Shown here piece by piece: positions 8,686-16,891 of a stretch of 64,000 nt of DNA. Both the position numbers and the translations under genes were made by a program. Position 1 is the first letter of the stretch; every line of letters begins with the position of its first letter. This DNA is from Fluviicola sp. (GTDB lineage: Bacteria > Bacteroidota > Bacteroidia > Flavobacteriales_D > Crocinitomicaceae), in NCBI GenBank assembly GCA_017983675.1, contig JAGOAZ010000011.1, forward strand, positions 1-64,000, given 5' to 3'. The notes below the pieces were generated by a model, which did not search any database, was not told the DNA's origin, and was given only the letters and a program-made list of their open reading frames with translations.

Positions 8686-8734
8686 CAAATCTAAAAAGGT
8701 TACAAAAAAATTAAAATTTAATTACAAAAAGTAA
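8686..8734 (-). promoter_or_regulatory. Promoter and paired XRE-like boxes of the 62-aa gene
   Basis: On the minus strand TAGATTTG (8693-8686) is a full -10 match. Upstream on the plus strand, TTACAAAAAAAT begins at 8700 and TTACAAAAAGTAA at 8722, again 22 bp apart. The boxes cover the region where polymerase would contact -19 to -50, so a repressor role fits best. The first box is degenerate in its right half. Confidence 0.45.
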
Positions 8735-8795
8735 TTATTGAAAAGCATCACTTTAATTAAGAAACATAAATCAACTAGTAATTAGTTAATAACTT

Positions 8796-8966
8796 TCATT
8801 CATGTTCTACATACTTGTTAAATAATTCATGGAATATTAATCCCATCACTGTAAATGGAAAGAGCATTATCTTTTTTAATACATGAAAAGAATGTGTTTC
8901 TTTTTTCACTTCCACAACTTCCACTACCTTGTCTTCGTCCAAGGCTTTTCCGCAATAGTACCGCAT
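8796..8966 (-). CDS. Small hypothetical protein with C-terminal hydrophobic segment
   Basis: 56 aa from ATG 8966; a longer version from TTG 8999 is possible. The acidic first half (DEDKVVEVVEVKKE) is followed by a hydrophobic stretch, KKIMLFPFTVMGLIFHELF, that could sit on or in the membrane. A TAAATTTA box (one mismatch) lies 12 nt before the chosen ATG. An overlapping open frame on the plus strand looks less protein-like. No family recognised. Confidence 0.4.
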   Translation of the reverse strand: MRYYCGKALDEDKVVEVVEVKKETHSFHVLKKIMLFPFTVMGLIFHELFNKYVEHE

Positions 8967-9063
8967 ATCGTTTTGTTTTAAATTTATATCGTTCGACAAA
9001 GATTCAATCTTTCATTCATGCTTTCAACGAAATTAAGTTGGAAGATAAAAAAGAATAAAATCG

Positions 9064-9115
9064 CTTAATTTTTACTTAATAATTAAGTTTTATTCAACTT
9101 AATTCACTTAATTTG
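9064..9115 (+). promoter_or_regulatory. CTTAAT repeat cluster and -10 box before the 330-aa gene
   Basis: CTTAAT occurs at 9064, 9075, 9098 and 9107, with one inverted copy (ATTAAG) at 9082-9087: five hexamers in 49 bp. The last overlaps the putative -10 box TTAATTTG (9108-9115, one mismatch), which ends 4 nt before the ATG. This could be a regulator-binding array or an AT-rich coincidence. Confidence 0.35.
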
Positions 9116-9119
9116 TGTT

Positions 9120-10112
9120 ATGCAGTTTTCGCTTCTTCAGCCTACTCTCACAACCCTACTCGGTTCATTTTTTGATGAAACGACTACTTGTGCGTGGTTT
9201 ATTGGGAATCAGCAGTCGTATTACATTCATAACCAACGTTTAGAAAATTGCACTATTGAAGAAACAGTTGCTGTAAAAAAAATTACTAATGAATTAAAAT
9301 CAGCTGCATTTCAAGTTGCAAAAACAGCACTACTTTTCCGGAAGCGTCCCGAAATTAAAACGTCTTCTTTTCATAAAATCAACTTTTTATCGGGTGAAAG
9401 TCTACTCATCTCGACAGTATCATCTGTTGAAATAGTAGCAATTTTCGAACGAGTGCTGAAAAATCAACTTGCTGATCTTGCAAAGCGTCAACACATTCTC
9501 CATATTATCGATAACGAATCGACAAAAACGAATTCTTTGCAGCAAGAAAACGCCGCTTTACGTTTACTTAGAAAAAACGAACTTCAAGTACTTATTCATC
9601 AATGGGAGAAATCACAGCTTCCAAATCGCGTTATTGTTACACCATCTTTTTATCAGAAAATCGATTTGTTGAGCACTAATGAAGCTATTATTTATCAATT
9701 GAACACAGCTTTTGAACTCATTCAATTCTTAACTCCTGGACTGAATGAATACCAATTAACTGCCGTTTATTTTACTTCAAGTGAGAATCAACAACAAGCA
9801 AGTAATGAACGAATTAATAATTCAATAAGTCTCACCAGAAATCGTGCAGAATTGTTATTGGATAAATACGAGCAAGCAGCACAAGTTGCTTTAGACAACG
9901 CGCAAGTAATCAATGGTAAAACAATTGCTAACTTCTTACAACCCGCTGTCTCTCCACCTGCAATTACAGATGCTTTAAAGAAAAATAGAAAAGCAATCAA
10001 GGCTTTGTTGGATGAAAACCCAAGTAAATGGGGTTTGTTACGAAATTACTTGAAACCAATTAAAAATATTTCTGAGCTAAGTTCTTTGACGCTTCAAGCT
10101 GGATTTAATTAA
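9120..10112 (+). CDS. Hypothetical protein (330 aa)
   Basis: I recognise no domain. There is no signal peptide or membrane helix, so it is probably cytoplasmic. Composition is normal for the window, with mixed alpha/beta character in the first 110 residues and long helices from about 120 on (LQQENAALRLLRKNELQVLIHQW; later a stretch rich in Asn, Glu and Arg, then KKNRKAIKALLDENPSKWGLLRNYL). The gene stands alone on the plus strand between small genes and the convergent djlA-like gene, which it overlaps by 8 bp. Its promoter has a repeat cluster and a box 4 nt from the start. Confidence 0.65.
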   Translation: MQFSLLQPTLTTLLGSFFDETTTCAWFIGNQQSYYIHNQRLENCTIEETVAVKKITNELKSAAFQVAKTALLFRKRPEIKTSSFHKINFLSGESLLISTVSSVEIVAIFERVLKNQLADLAKRQHILHIIDNESTKTNSLQQENAALRLLRKNELQVLIHQWEKSQLPNRVIVTPSFYQKIDLLSTNEAIIYQLNTAFELIQFLTPGLNEYQLTAVYFTSSENQQQASNERINNSISLTRNRAELLLDKYEQAAQVALDNAQVINGKTIANFLQPAVSPPAITDALKKNRKAIKALLDENPSKWGLLRNYLKPIKNISELSSLTLQAGFN

Positions 10113-10848
10113 TCAAGTAATTATAAGCCAGTTGAATTTCGAGAAAGTGAGCTTTCATTTCAAGTTGTTTCTCAGTTGATTCTTGTTCAAATTTATCTGG
10201 ATGAACTTTGGCGGCTAATTTACGGTATGCTCGTTTGATTTCTTTTTGCGTTGCATTTTCATCAAGCTGAAGCGTTTTTAAAGCCGATTGAATAGTTAAG
10301 TGCTCATGTAAAGGAATCGCGCTCTTTTCATTTGAATGAAAATATTTAGATCTATTCGTAATTTGTTGATTTATATAAGAATAAGACACTCCTATTAAAG
10401 TTCCAAATCTGGTTATTGCAACAATTTCACGATCTATTATTCGCTTTTCTGCAAAGGAAACATCTAACAGAAATTGCATTAATTTCACACGCTCTTGTTC
10501 CGTAGACAAATGTTGTACCACCCAGCGCGCAATTGCTCGAATAGTCGCTGTTTTTCGAAGCGCTTGCGTTAATTCATACGTTGCATCTACGCTTGACTTT
10601 CCAAAGTTTCGTTTTATATACGCATGTATAAATTTCACCTTATCATCAGAATAGCGTGCGTTTTTTTTCAAGAGCCAAGCAGCTAGAAAAATATACGCCG
10701 TAGCTTTTTTATCCTCCGATCTTTCTAAACTAAAAGAAGTTGCTTCTTCATCGATGCGATAGAACTTTTGTGAATGATAGAATTTGATACTTGCTCGTAG
10801 GAATAACAACAAGATAATTGATCCAAGAAAGACAAGCAGTGCAACCAT
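10105..10848 (-). CDS. DjlA-like membrane-anchored co-chaperone with TerB and J domains
   Basis: 247 aa in the DjlA order: one N-terminal membrane helix (residues 1-18), a TerB-like helical domain (about 45-165) and a C-terminal J domain (about 188-247). The J domain carries the HPD motif in KVHPDKFEQ, needed to stimulate DnaK ATPase. It therefore probably recruits DnaK to the inner membrane. It is the last gene of the ettA-VF530-pepD-DUF3820-djlA run. The J domain lies at the very C-terminus, as in E. coli DjlA. Confidence 0.85.
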   Translation of the reverse strand: MVALLVFLGSIILLLFLRASIKFYHSQKFYRIDEEATSFSLERSEDKKATAYIFLAAWLLKKNARYSDDKVKFIHAYIKRNFGKSSVDATYELTQALRKTATIRAIARWVVQHLSTEQERVKLMQFLLDVSFAEKRIIDREIVAITRFGTLIGVSYSYINQQITNRSKYFHSNEKSAIPLHEHLTIQSALKTLQLDENATQKEIKRAYRKLAAKVHPDKFEQESTEKQLEMKAHFLEIQLAYNYLIN

Positions 10849-10859
10849 TTTATTTCAAA

Positions 10860-11084
10860 TCACCATTGATTTTTAGGAACAAGTGGTATGATCAAATGTT
10901 CTAATCCATTGAGTTTTATTTCATAAATCAATTCCATTTGTTTACCTAATTTTCCTGGAGGAAAACCGTTTTGCTTGAACCAAACGATATAATGCTCGGG
11001 TAAATGAATTAAAAAACGCCCTTGGTATTTACCGAAGGGCATTTTTGCTTCAGCAAGCTGAACTAATTCATGTTTGTTGTTCAC
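10860..11084 (-). CDS. DUF3820 family protein
   Basis: 74-75 aa. The family signature is clear: MPFGKYQGRFLIHLPEHYIVWF near the N-terminus, then GFPPGKLGKQM. The domain resembles a small helical unit found alone or in exonuclease-related proteins; its role is not established. There is no ATG. The possible starts are GTG 11084, chosen here, or TTG 11087, with an in-frame stop a few codons upstream. It starts within 9 bases of the pepD stop, so translational coupling may help initiation. Confidence 0.75.
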   Translation of the reverse strand: MNNKHELVQLAEAKMPFGKYQGRFLIHLPEHYIVWFKQNGFPPGKLGKQMELIYEIKLNGLEHLIIPLVPKNQW

Positions 11085-11092
11085 CAACGAAA

Positions 11093-12547
11093 TTATTTAA
11101 TGGGAATTGACGCCAAAGTCAACAATAAATAGTCCCAAAATTTTTGAACCGATGAGATTTGCACACATTCATCTGGAGAGTGAGCTCCTCTAATATTTGG
11201 ACCAAAAGAAATCATGTCCATTTCTGCAAAATGTTTCCCTAAGATTCCACATTCTAAACCTGCGTGACACGCTTTAATTTTTGGTTCTGCATTGAATGTT
11301 CTTTGGTACAAATCAGCCATCAAATTAAGTATTGGCGACTCCGCATTTGGTTGCCATCCTGGATATTCTCCACCTTGAACAACAGCTGCACCAATACTTT
11401 CAAATGCGCTTCTTACAGCATTTGCTATATCTGATTTTGTCGATTCAACCGAACTTCTTTGAAGCGATTGTGTGATGTATTGACCATCTTTTACGGTAAT
11501 GATAGCTAAACTTGAAGAGGCTTCCACTAAATTTTCAATGTCTGGACTCATTCGGAAAACACCATTTGGTACCGCATAAATCGATTGAATAATACGCTCA
11601 AAATCAATGTGTTTTACTGATTTGGTTGCATTGTTTATTTTTGACATTGTCCATGACATTTCTTTTTCAATGGAACGGTATTCGTTTTTCAAAATCGAAA
11701 CAAAATTGCTGTATTCTTTTTCGAAAACACCTAAATCAGCAGCTGGAAAAGCGACTTTAGTAGTTGCTTCTCTCGGAATTGCATTGCGTAAACTTCCTCC
11801 TGTGAACTCCACCAAACGAAGATCTACTTGAGCAATCAAGTGATGCATCAAACGGTTCATTAATTTATTCGCGTTACCTCTACCTAAATGAATATCCATT
11901 CCAGAGTGACCACCTAATAATCCACGTAATTGAATTTCAACAGTTTGAAAACCTTCAGGCACATCAACCATTTCAATCGCTAACGTTGTTGTTGTGTCGA
12001 TACCACCGGCACAACCAATAGATAACTCATCGTCATCTTCTGTATCTAAATTCAATAAAATTGTTCCCGAGATGTTCGTTGGATCAACGTGCATAGCACC
12101 TGTCATTCCTGTTTCTTCATCGATAGTAAACAACGCTTCGATAGCTGGGTGAGGTATATCATTCGACGCTAAAACTGCCATGATTGCTGCAACGCCAATT
12201 CCATTGTCAGCGCCTAAAGTTGTACCTTTTGCACGCACCCAATCACCATCAACAATCATTTCAATCCCTTGTTGATCGAAATCAAAAACTGTTGTTTCGT
12301 TTTTTTGATGCACCATGTCAATATGTGATTGCATCACAATCGTTTGACGGTTTTCCATCCCTGGAGTTGCAGGCTTTTTAACAATAACATTCCCAATCGC
12401 ATCATTGATTGTTTCCAATCCCAAACCACGACCAAAATCGAGCATGTATTGAATGATGCGTTCTTCTTTTTTGGAGGGTCTAGGAACAGCGTTCAATGCT
12501 GCAAAATTACTCCAAAGTCCTTGTGGGTTTAATTCTTTTACTTCCAT
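11093..12547 (-). CDS. pepD: Beta-Ala-His dipeptidase / aminoacyl-histidine dipeptidase
   Basis: 484 aa, M20 metallopeptidase family (PepD/carnosinase-like), which cuts Xaa-His and other dipeptides in the cytoplasm. Metal ligands and catalytic residues are visible in order: MQSHIDMV (His), KGTTLGADNGIG (Asp), TIDEETGMTGA (Glu pair), LNLDTEDDDE (Asp), and ACHAGLECGI plus GAHSPDE near the end. The dimerisation lid lies between about 190 and 390 and includes LRGLLGGHSGMDIHLGRGNANK. It follows the VF530 gene by 8 bases. Confidence 0.93.
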   Translation of the reverse strand: MEVKELNPQGLWSNFAALNAVPRPSKKEERIIQYMLDFGRGLGLETINDAIGNVIVKKPATPGMENRQTIVMQSHIDMVHQKNETTVFDFDQQGIEMIVDGDWVRAKGTTLGADNGIGVAAIMAVLASNDIPHPAIEALFTIDEETGMTGAMHVDPTNISGTILLNLDTEDDDELSIGCAGGIDTTTTLAIEMVDVPEGFQTVEIQLRGLLGGHSGMDIHLGRGNANKLMNRLMHHLIAQVDLRLVEFTGGSLRNAIPREATTKVAFPAADLGVFEKEYSNFVSILKNEYRSIEKEMSWTMSKINNATKSVKHIDFERIIQSIYAVPNGVFRMSPDIENLVEASSSLAIITVKDGQYITQSLQRSSVESTKSDIANAVRSAFESIGAAVVQGGEYPGWQPNAESPILNLMADLYQRTFNAEPKIKACHAGLECGILGKHFAEMDMISFGPNIRGAHSPDECVQISSVQKFWDYLLLTLASIPIK

Positions 12548-12555
12548 ATTATTTT

Positions 12556-12771
12556 TTAAGCTTTTCGCTTATTAATTATTTTATCAACGTAGAGATCCTC
12601 TACTTTTTTTCTCGCCCAGGGTGTTTTACGTAAAAAAGTTAAACTCGATTTAATACTTGGGTCACTATTGAAGCAATTAACAGGGATAAGGTATCCCAGG
12701 TGTTCAAACCCATATAAATCAACCAATTCCGTTACGATTTTCTCTAAAGTTATGCCGTGTAAAGGATCCAA
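12556..12771 (-). CDS. VF530-family DNA-binding protein (DUF2132) with TTG start
   Basis: 71 aa. The whole length matches the VF530 family: [24 protein letters not shown]-like [32 protein letters not shown]. Members are small winged or helical proteins reported to bind DNA. There is no ATG before the conserved PLHG: upstream in frame are only GTT, TTC, ACG, AAT, ATT and then a stop. TTG 12771 is the best start. The ettA stop is 10 bases upstream, so coupling to ettA translation is likely. Confidence 0.8.
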   Translation of the reverse strand: MDPLHGITLEKIVTELVDLYGFEHLGYLIPVNCFNSDPSIKSSLTFLRKTPWARKKVEDLYVDKIINKRKA

Positions 12772-12781
12772 AACGAACGTA

Positions 12782-14464
12782 TTAATTTAATTTTCTGTAT
12801 TTAATTCGTTTTGGACCTGCATCACCCAATCGTTTGCGTTTGTTTTCCTCGTATTCAGAATATGAACCTTCGAACCAAACCACTTGAGAATCTCCCTCAA
12901 ATGCAAGAATGTGCGTACAAATTCGATCCAAGAACCATCTGTCGTGGGAAATTACTACTGCACAACCTGCAAAGTTTTCGATTCCTTCTTCCAAAGCGCG
13001 CAAGGTATTTACATCAATATCATTTGTTGGCTCATCGAGTAATAAAACGTTTGCCTCAGTCATCAACGTCATTGCTAAATGTAAACGATTTCGTTCACCA
13101 CCTGAAAGCACCCCCACTTTTTTACTTTGATCACCGCCTGCAAAATTGAATTTTGACAAATAAGCGCGTGCATTGAATTTTTGATTGCCAATTTCTATGA
13201 ATTCATTTCCACCACCAATCACTTCAAAAACAGACTTTTCTGGATCAATTGACTTATGGGTTTGGTCAACATAACCAATTTTAACCGTTTCACCAATCGA
13301 GAAATTACCTCCATCCGGCTGTAACTCATCCATGATCATTTTGAAAATTGTTGTTTTACCAGCACCATTTGGCCCAATAATACCAACGATTCCTGCAGGA
13401 GGTAATTTGAAGTTCAAATCATCGTACAACAATTTATCACCAAATGCTTTCATAACGTGTTCCGCATCGATAACATTGTTACCTAAGCGCGGTCCGTTTG
13501 GAATTGGAATTTCAAGATTGACTTCTTTGTCCTTCATTTCCTCCGACATCATTTTGTCGTAATTCTGAATACGCGCTTTGTTTTTAGCATGTCGTCCTTT
13601 TGGATTCATACGCACCCATTCCAACTCTCGCGCAAGCATTTTTTGACGTTTCGATTCCGTTTTTTCTTCTTCTTTCAAACGGTTTCCCTTTTGTTCTAAC
13701 CAAGAAGAATAGTTTCCTTTCCAAGGAATTCCCTCACCTCTATCCAATTCTAGAATCCAACCAGCAACATTATCTAAGAAATAACGGTCGTGCGTTACAG
13801 CAATTACTGTTCCTTTGTATTGTTGCAAATGTTGTTCTAACCAGTCAATTGATTCAGCATCCAAGTGATTGGTTGGCTCATCAAGTAAAAGAATATCAGG
13901 ATTTTGTAATAACAAACGACACAAAGCAACGCGTCGTTTTTCACCACCTGATAATGTTTCGATTAATTGATCATCTGGCGGACAACGTAATGCATCCATT
14001 GCGCGATCTAATTTTTGATCCAATTCCCATGCATCTAATGCATCAATTTTATCCTGAACAATACCTTGACGTGAAATGAGTTTGTCCATTTTATCCGGAT
14101 CATTCAATACTTCTTCGTCCATGAAAGCATTGTTGATATCTTCGTATTCTTTCAACACGTCAACAATTTCTTGTGCGCCTTCCATTACTACTTCTTTCAC
14201 CGTTTTCTTTGGATCCAAATCGGGTTCTTGTGGTAAATATCCAACTGAATAACCTGGAGAAAAAACCACATCACCTTGATATGATTTATCCAATCCAGCA
14301 ATGATTTTCATTACCGTTGACTTACCAGAACCGTTCAAACCAATGATACCAATTTTAGCACCATAGAAAAATGAGAGGTAAATATCTTTAATGATTTGTT
14401 TTCCTTGAGGTGTAACTTTCGAAACACCGACCATTGAAAATATGATTTTTTTATCGTCTGACAT
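12782..14464 (-). CDS. ettA: Energy-dependent translational throttle protein EttA (ABC-F)
   Basis: 560 aa, the usual EttA length. Two ABC domains have Walker [10 protein letters not shown] and GPNGAGKTT, signatures LSGGEKRR and LSGGERNR, and Walker [12 protein letters not shown] and [11 protein letters not shown], joined by a P-site tRNA-interaction linker (about 240-320) with [22 protein letters not shown]. There is no membrane domain. ABC-F proteins bind the ribosomal E site and gate early elongation according to energy state. It leads the five-gene minus-strand operon down to the djlA-like gene. Confidence 0.96.
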   Translation of the reverse strand: MSDDKKIIFSMVGVSKVTPQGKQIIKDIYLSFFYGAKIGIIGLNGSGKSTVMKIIAGLDKSYQGDVVFSPGYSVGYLPQEPDLDPKKTVKEVVMEGAQEIVDVLKEYEDINNAFMDEEVLNDPDKMDKLISRQGIVQDKIDALDAWELDQKLDRAMDALRCPPDDQLIETLSGGEKRRVALCRLLLQNPDILLLDEPTNHLDAESIDWLEQHLQQYKGTVIAVTHDRYFLDNVAGWILELDRGEGIPWKGNYSSWLEQKGNRLKEEEKTESKRQKMLARELEWVRMNPKGRHAKNKARIQNYDKMMSEEMKDKEVNLEIPIPNGPRLGNNVIDAEHVMKAFGDKLLYDDLNFKLPPAGIVGIIGPNGAGKTTIFKMIMDELQPDGGNFSIGETVKIGYVDQTHKSIDPEKSVFEVIGGGNEFIEIGNQKFNARAYLSKFNFAGGDQSKKVGVLSGGERNRLHLAMTLMTEANVLLLDEPTNDIDVNTLRALEEGIENFAGCAVVISHDRWFLDRICTHILAFEGDSQVVWFEGSYSEYEENKRKRLGDAGPKRIKYRKLN

Positions 14465-14482
14465 ATCTTTTTATTAATGTTT

Positions 14483-14490
14483 CAAAGTTA
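14483..14490 (-). promoter_or_regulatory. -10 box of the ettA operon
   Basis: TAACTTTG on the minus strand, full match to TAnnTTTG, 18 nt before the ATG, giving a short leader of about 14 nt. No TTG at the ideal -33 distance was found. Confidence 0.5.
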
Positions 14491-14627
14491 CGAAAGCAAA
14501 AGCAAAAAGTGGCAATAATGTAGTTGAAAATTGCATGAAAAAGGTCATTTAATCAATCATTATATCCTTTTAATCTATCAATGATGATAAAACAAAAAAC
14601 AAGAATTATATTCGTAAAAAAAACATC

Positions 14628-15257
14628 ATGCGTTCATCACTTATACTTCGCTACTGCGCATTCGTTTTACTGATGGTTTCAGTAATGGCTTGTAAAAAAG
14701 ATACTATTACTTATCAGTTAAATTGCCATGTCACAGATTTATCAGCTGCTGCTGGATTAGTTGGAGCAACTGCTACCGTGAAGATATTTTACACAGCTGG
14801 TGCAGGTCAAAACTCAGAAACCACTTACACGACAGATATTTCAGGAAATTTCAATTTAAAAATTGAACGTAAAAAAATCGATAAAATCGTTATTTCAATT
14901 TATAAAGACGGCTATTTCTCAACTTCGCGTACATTTTATCTGGATGAATTATCCGTTGAAGATCCAAATAATATCGACTTTTCAGTTTATGCAAAATCAT
15001 GGGTGAAGCTGCACTTTACAGGAGACGGAACAATCAATTATCAGTTTTTACGTGAAATTGGACTTGAAAATTGTGAAGAATGTTTTCCTAGTGGATTGCA
15101 AACAATTACGAATGTAACAGACACATCGCTTTATTACATCAATAATGGAAATACTCCGTTTCAATTATTTTGGAATCTACTCGGAACAGCCGTAAGTGGT
15201 CAAGAAAATGTCATCACAATAGCACAAGATACAACTGAAATATTGATTGCTAATTAA
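14628..15257 (+). CDS. Hypothetical lipoprotein
   Basis: 209 aa. The signal peptide ends in a lipobox (SVMAC) followed by KKD. Residues about 30-110 read as a carboxypeptidase-regulatory-like beta-sandwich (LVGATATVKIF, DISGNFNLKIE, VISIYKDGYF). The rest is beta-rich and unassigned, with a Cys-containing ENCEECFPSG loop. Probably anchored in the envelope; function unknown. Its stop codon shares the TTAA at 15254-15257 with the stop of the convergent helicase gene. A TATATTCG box lies about 13 nt upstream of the ATG. Confidence 0.75.
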   Translation: MRSSLILRYCAFVLLMVSVMACKKDTITYQLNCHVTDLSAAAGLVGATATVKIFYTAGAGQNSETTYTTDISGNFNLKIERKKIDKIVISIYKDGYFSTSRTFYLDELSVEDPNNIDFSVYAKSWVKLHFTGDGTINYQFLREIGLENCEECFPSGLQTITNVTDTSLYYINNGNTPFQLFWNLLGTAVSGQENVITIAQDTTEILIAN

Positions 15258-16768
15258 TCTTCGTCTTCAATAAATTTGCGCAATTCTTGACGCAACTGAC
15301 GGTTATATGTTTCCATCAGGTATTTAAAATAGTTCGGAGTACTTTTCGCAATACATTTTGTGTAGACTTTCAAACGATGCTCAATATGGTCTTGTAAATA
15401 TGGGATAACTTTGATTGCTTCATCAAAATCTTTGGTAACTCGAGCTATTCCTTCTGCATGATTACTCATGGATAAATCAACGGCAACTTTTCCTTTCTCA
15501 CCTTTATCTACACAATCGTAATAGACATCACGCATGGAAAAAGCATCTAAGAACGCAACATCCACAAATTGTTCCATTTGGCGTGGGAATTCAAATTCCA
15601 CTTCAAATTCAATATCATCGTCTTCAGACATGCGTGCTTCTAAGAAGCGATCTGGAAAACGGAAAGCATCTTGCCAATTGATGTAATCTTGCCACAAACC
15701 AAATCGACGTACATTATTCCCTAAGTCGATTAATTTAAATTGTGATTTGTTTGGCAATCTTCTTGAACCACGACCAATCATTTGATGGTACAAAGTCAAG
15801 GAACGAGTCGCACGATTTAATATGATTGTCTCAACAGTTGGTTCATCAAACCCAGTAGTCAAGATTCCCACAGATGTTAGAATTGCGTCTTTGGTATGTT
15901 TGAACCAATGCAATACATCTTTTCGATCTTTGTCACTAAAGGTTGAATCTAAGTGACGGATTTTATAACCTCGTTTTTTAAACGTTTCTTCAACACGTAA
16001 AGAAGTTTCAATTCCTGAATTAAAAATCAATGTTTTGTTACCTACAGCGACTTCTTCGTATGCAAACAATAATTTCTCTTGCATGAAGTAATTACCGTAA
16101 ACAACTTCTGAAGAACTTACTGTGAAATCGCCATTGGATCCAATTTTCAATCCATGCAAATTCACATCATACGTAAATGTTTCAGCATCGGATAAATAAC
16201 CACTTTCAATTAAAGACGAAATACTTTCGCCAACAATCAATTTGTTGTAATGATCGTTTAATGGCAACGCTTTATTGGAACTCAATGGTGTTGCAGTAAC
16301 ACCTAAAATATTTGCACCAGCATAATACTGGAAAATTTTTCTAAAACTATTGTAGTGTGCTTCATCGACAATTACTAAACCAATACCATCTAAGAAGTTT
16401 TCGTTTTCTTGTAAACGGTTGTTCAGTGTTTCGACCATTGCAATGAAACAAGGATAATGGTCTTCGTCAATTAAATTCTTCACCTCACTACTGATAACTT
16501 TGTTATCAATACCAATTGCTTTCAATTGCTTGGAGGTCTGAACTGACAACTCAATACGGTGTGTCAAAATCAACACTTTCTTTTCCCAACGCTTGATATA
16601 TTCTTGCGCAACTTCTGAAAAGATAACCGTTTTTCCACCACCAGTTGGCAATTGAAAAAGCAGATTGAAATCAGCTCCGTTCTTTTCCAATTCATCAATG
16701 ATAATTGTTACCGTTTTCGATTGAAAAGGATATAATTGTTTAGCTTCGAACAGTTCTGGATCAATCAT
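15254..16768 (-). CDS. Superfamily 2 DEAD/DEAH-box helicase
   Basis: 504 aa. N-terminal ResIII/DEAD core: LYPFQSKTV (Q-like), Walker A QLPTGGGKTVI, LTHRIELSVQT (Ia), DEAH box VIVDEAHYNSF and GVTATPL (III). C-terminal helicase domain: LTTGFDEPTVETIILNRATRSLTLYHQMIGRGSR (V and VI). No nuclease or methylase domain is attached and no restriction gene is nearby, so it appears to be a solitary SSL2-like helicase of unknown substrate. The last ~130 residues are acidic and helical and look family-specific. Confidence 0.88.
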   Translation of the reverse strand: MIDPELFEAKQLYPFQSKTVTIIIDELEKNGADFNLLFQLPTGGGKTVIFSEVAQEYIKRWEKKVLILTHRIELSVQTSKQLKAIGIDNKVISSEVKNLIDEDHYPCFIAMVETLNNRLQENENFLDGIGLVIVDEAHYNSFRKIFQYYAGANILGVTATPLSSNKALPLNDHYNKLIVGESISSLIESGYLSDAETFTYDVNLHGLKIGSNGDFTVSSSEVVYGNYFMQEKLLFAYEEVAVGNKTLIFNSGIETSLRVEETFKKRGYKIRHLDSTFSDKDRKDVLHWFKHTKDAILTSVGILTTGFDEPTVETIILNRATRSLTLYHQMIGRGSRRLPNKSQFKLIDLGNNVRRFGLWQDYINWQDAFRFPDRFLEARMSEDDDIEFEVEFEFPRQMEQFVDVAFLDAFSMRDVYYDCVDKGEKGKVAVDLSMSNHAEGIARVTKDFDEAIKVIPYLQDHIEHRLKVYTKCIAKSTPNYFKYLMETYNRQLRQELRKFIEDED

Positions 16769-16788
16769 TTATTATCTTAAAGGGGGTA

Positions 16789-16819
16789 CAAAAGTACTGT
16801 TCTTTTAAGGAAAAGACAA
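16789..16819 (-). promoter_or_regulatory. Promoter of the SF2 helicase gene
   Basis: On the minus strand a TTG (16819-16817) and TACTTTTG (16796-16789) are 20 nt apart, matching the Bacteroidota promoter pattern. The ATG is 20 nt beyond the -10 box. Confidence 0.6.
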
Positions 16820-16891
16820 CCTATTCACTCAAATAGTAGTAACAAACTGAATAATAATTGATTAAATCTGATTTTTTAACAGAAATAGCAA

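Noticed and set aside
8855-9058. 67-codon plus-strand frame opposite the 56-aa gene
   Set aside because: Leu/Pro/Arg-rich and less protein-like than the minus-strand frame, with no promoter box; not excluded fully.
13600-14079. 159-codon open frame antisense to ettA
   Set aside because: ettA is unambiguous; the antisense frame shows no domain and no promoter.
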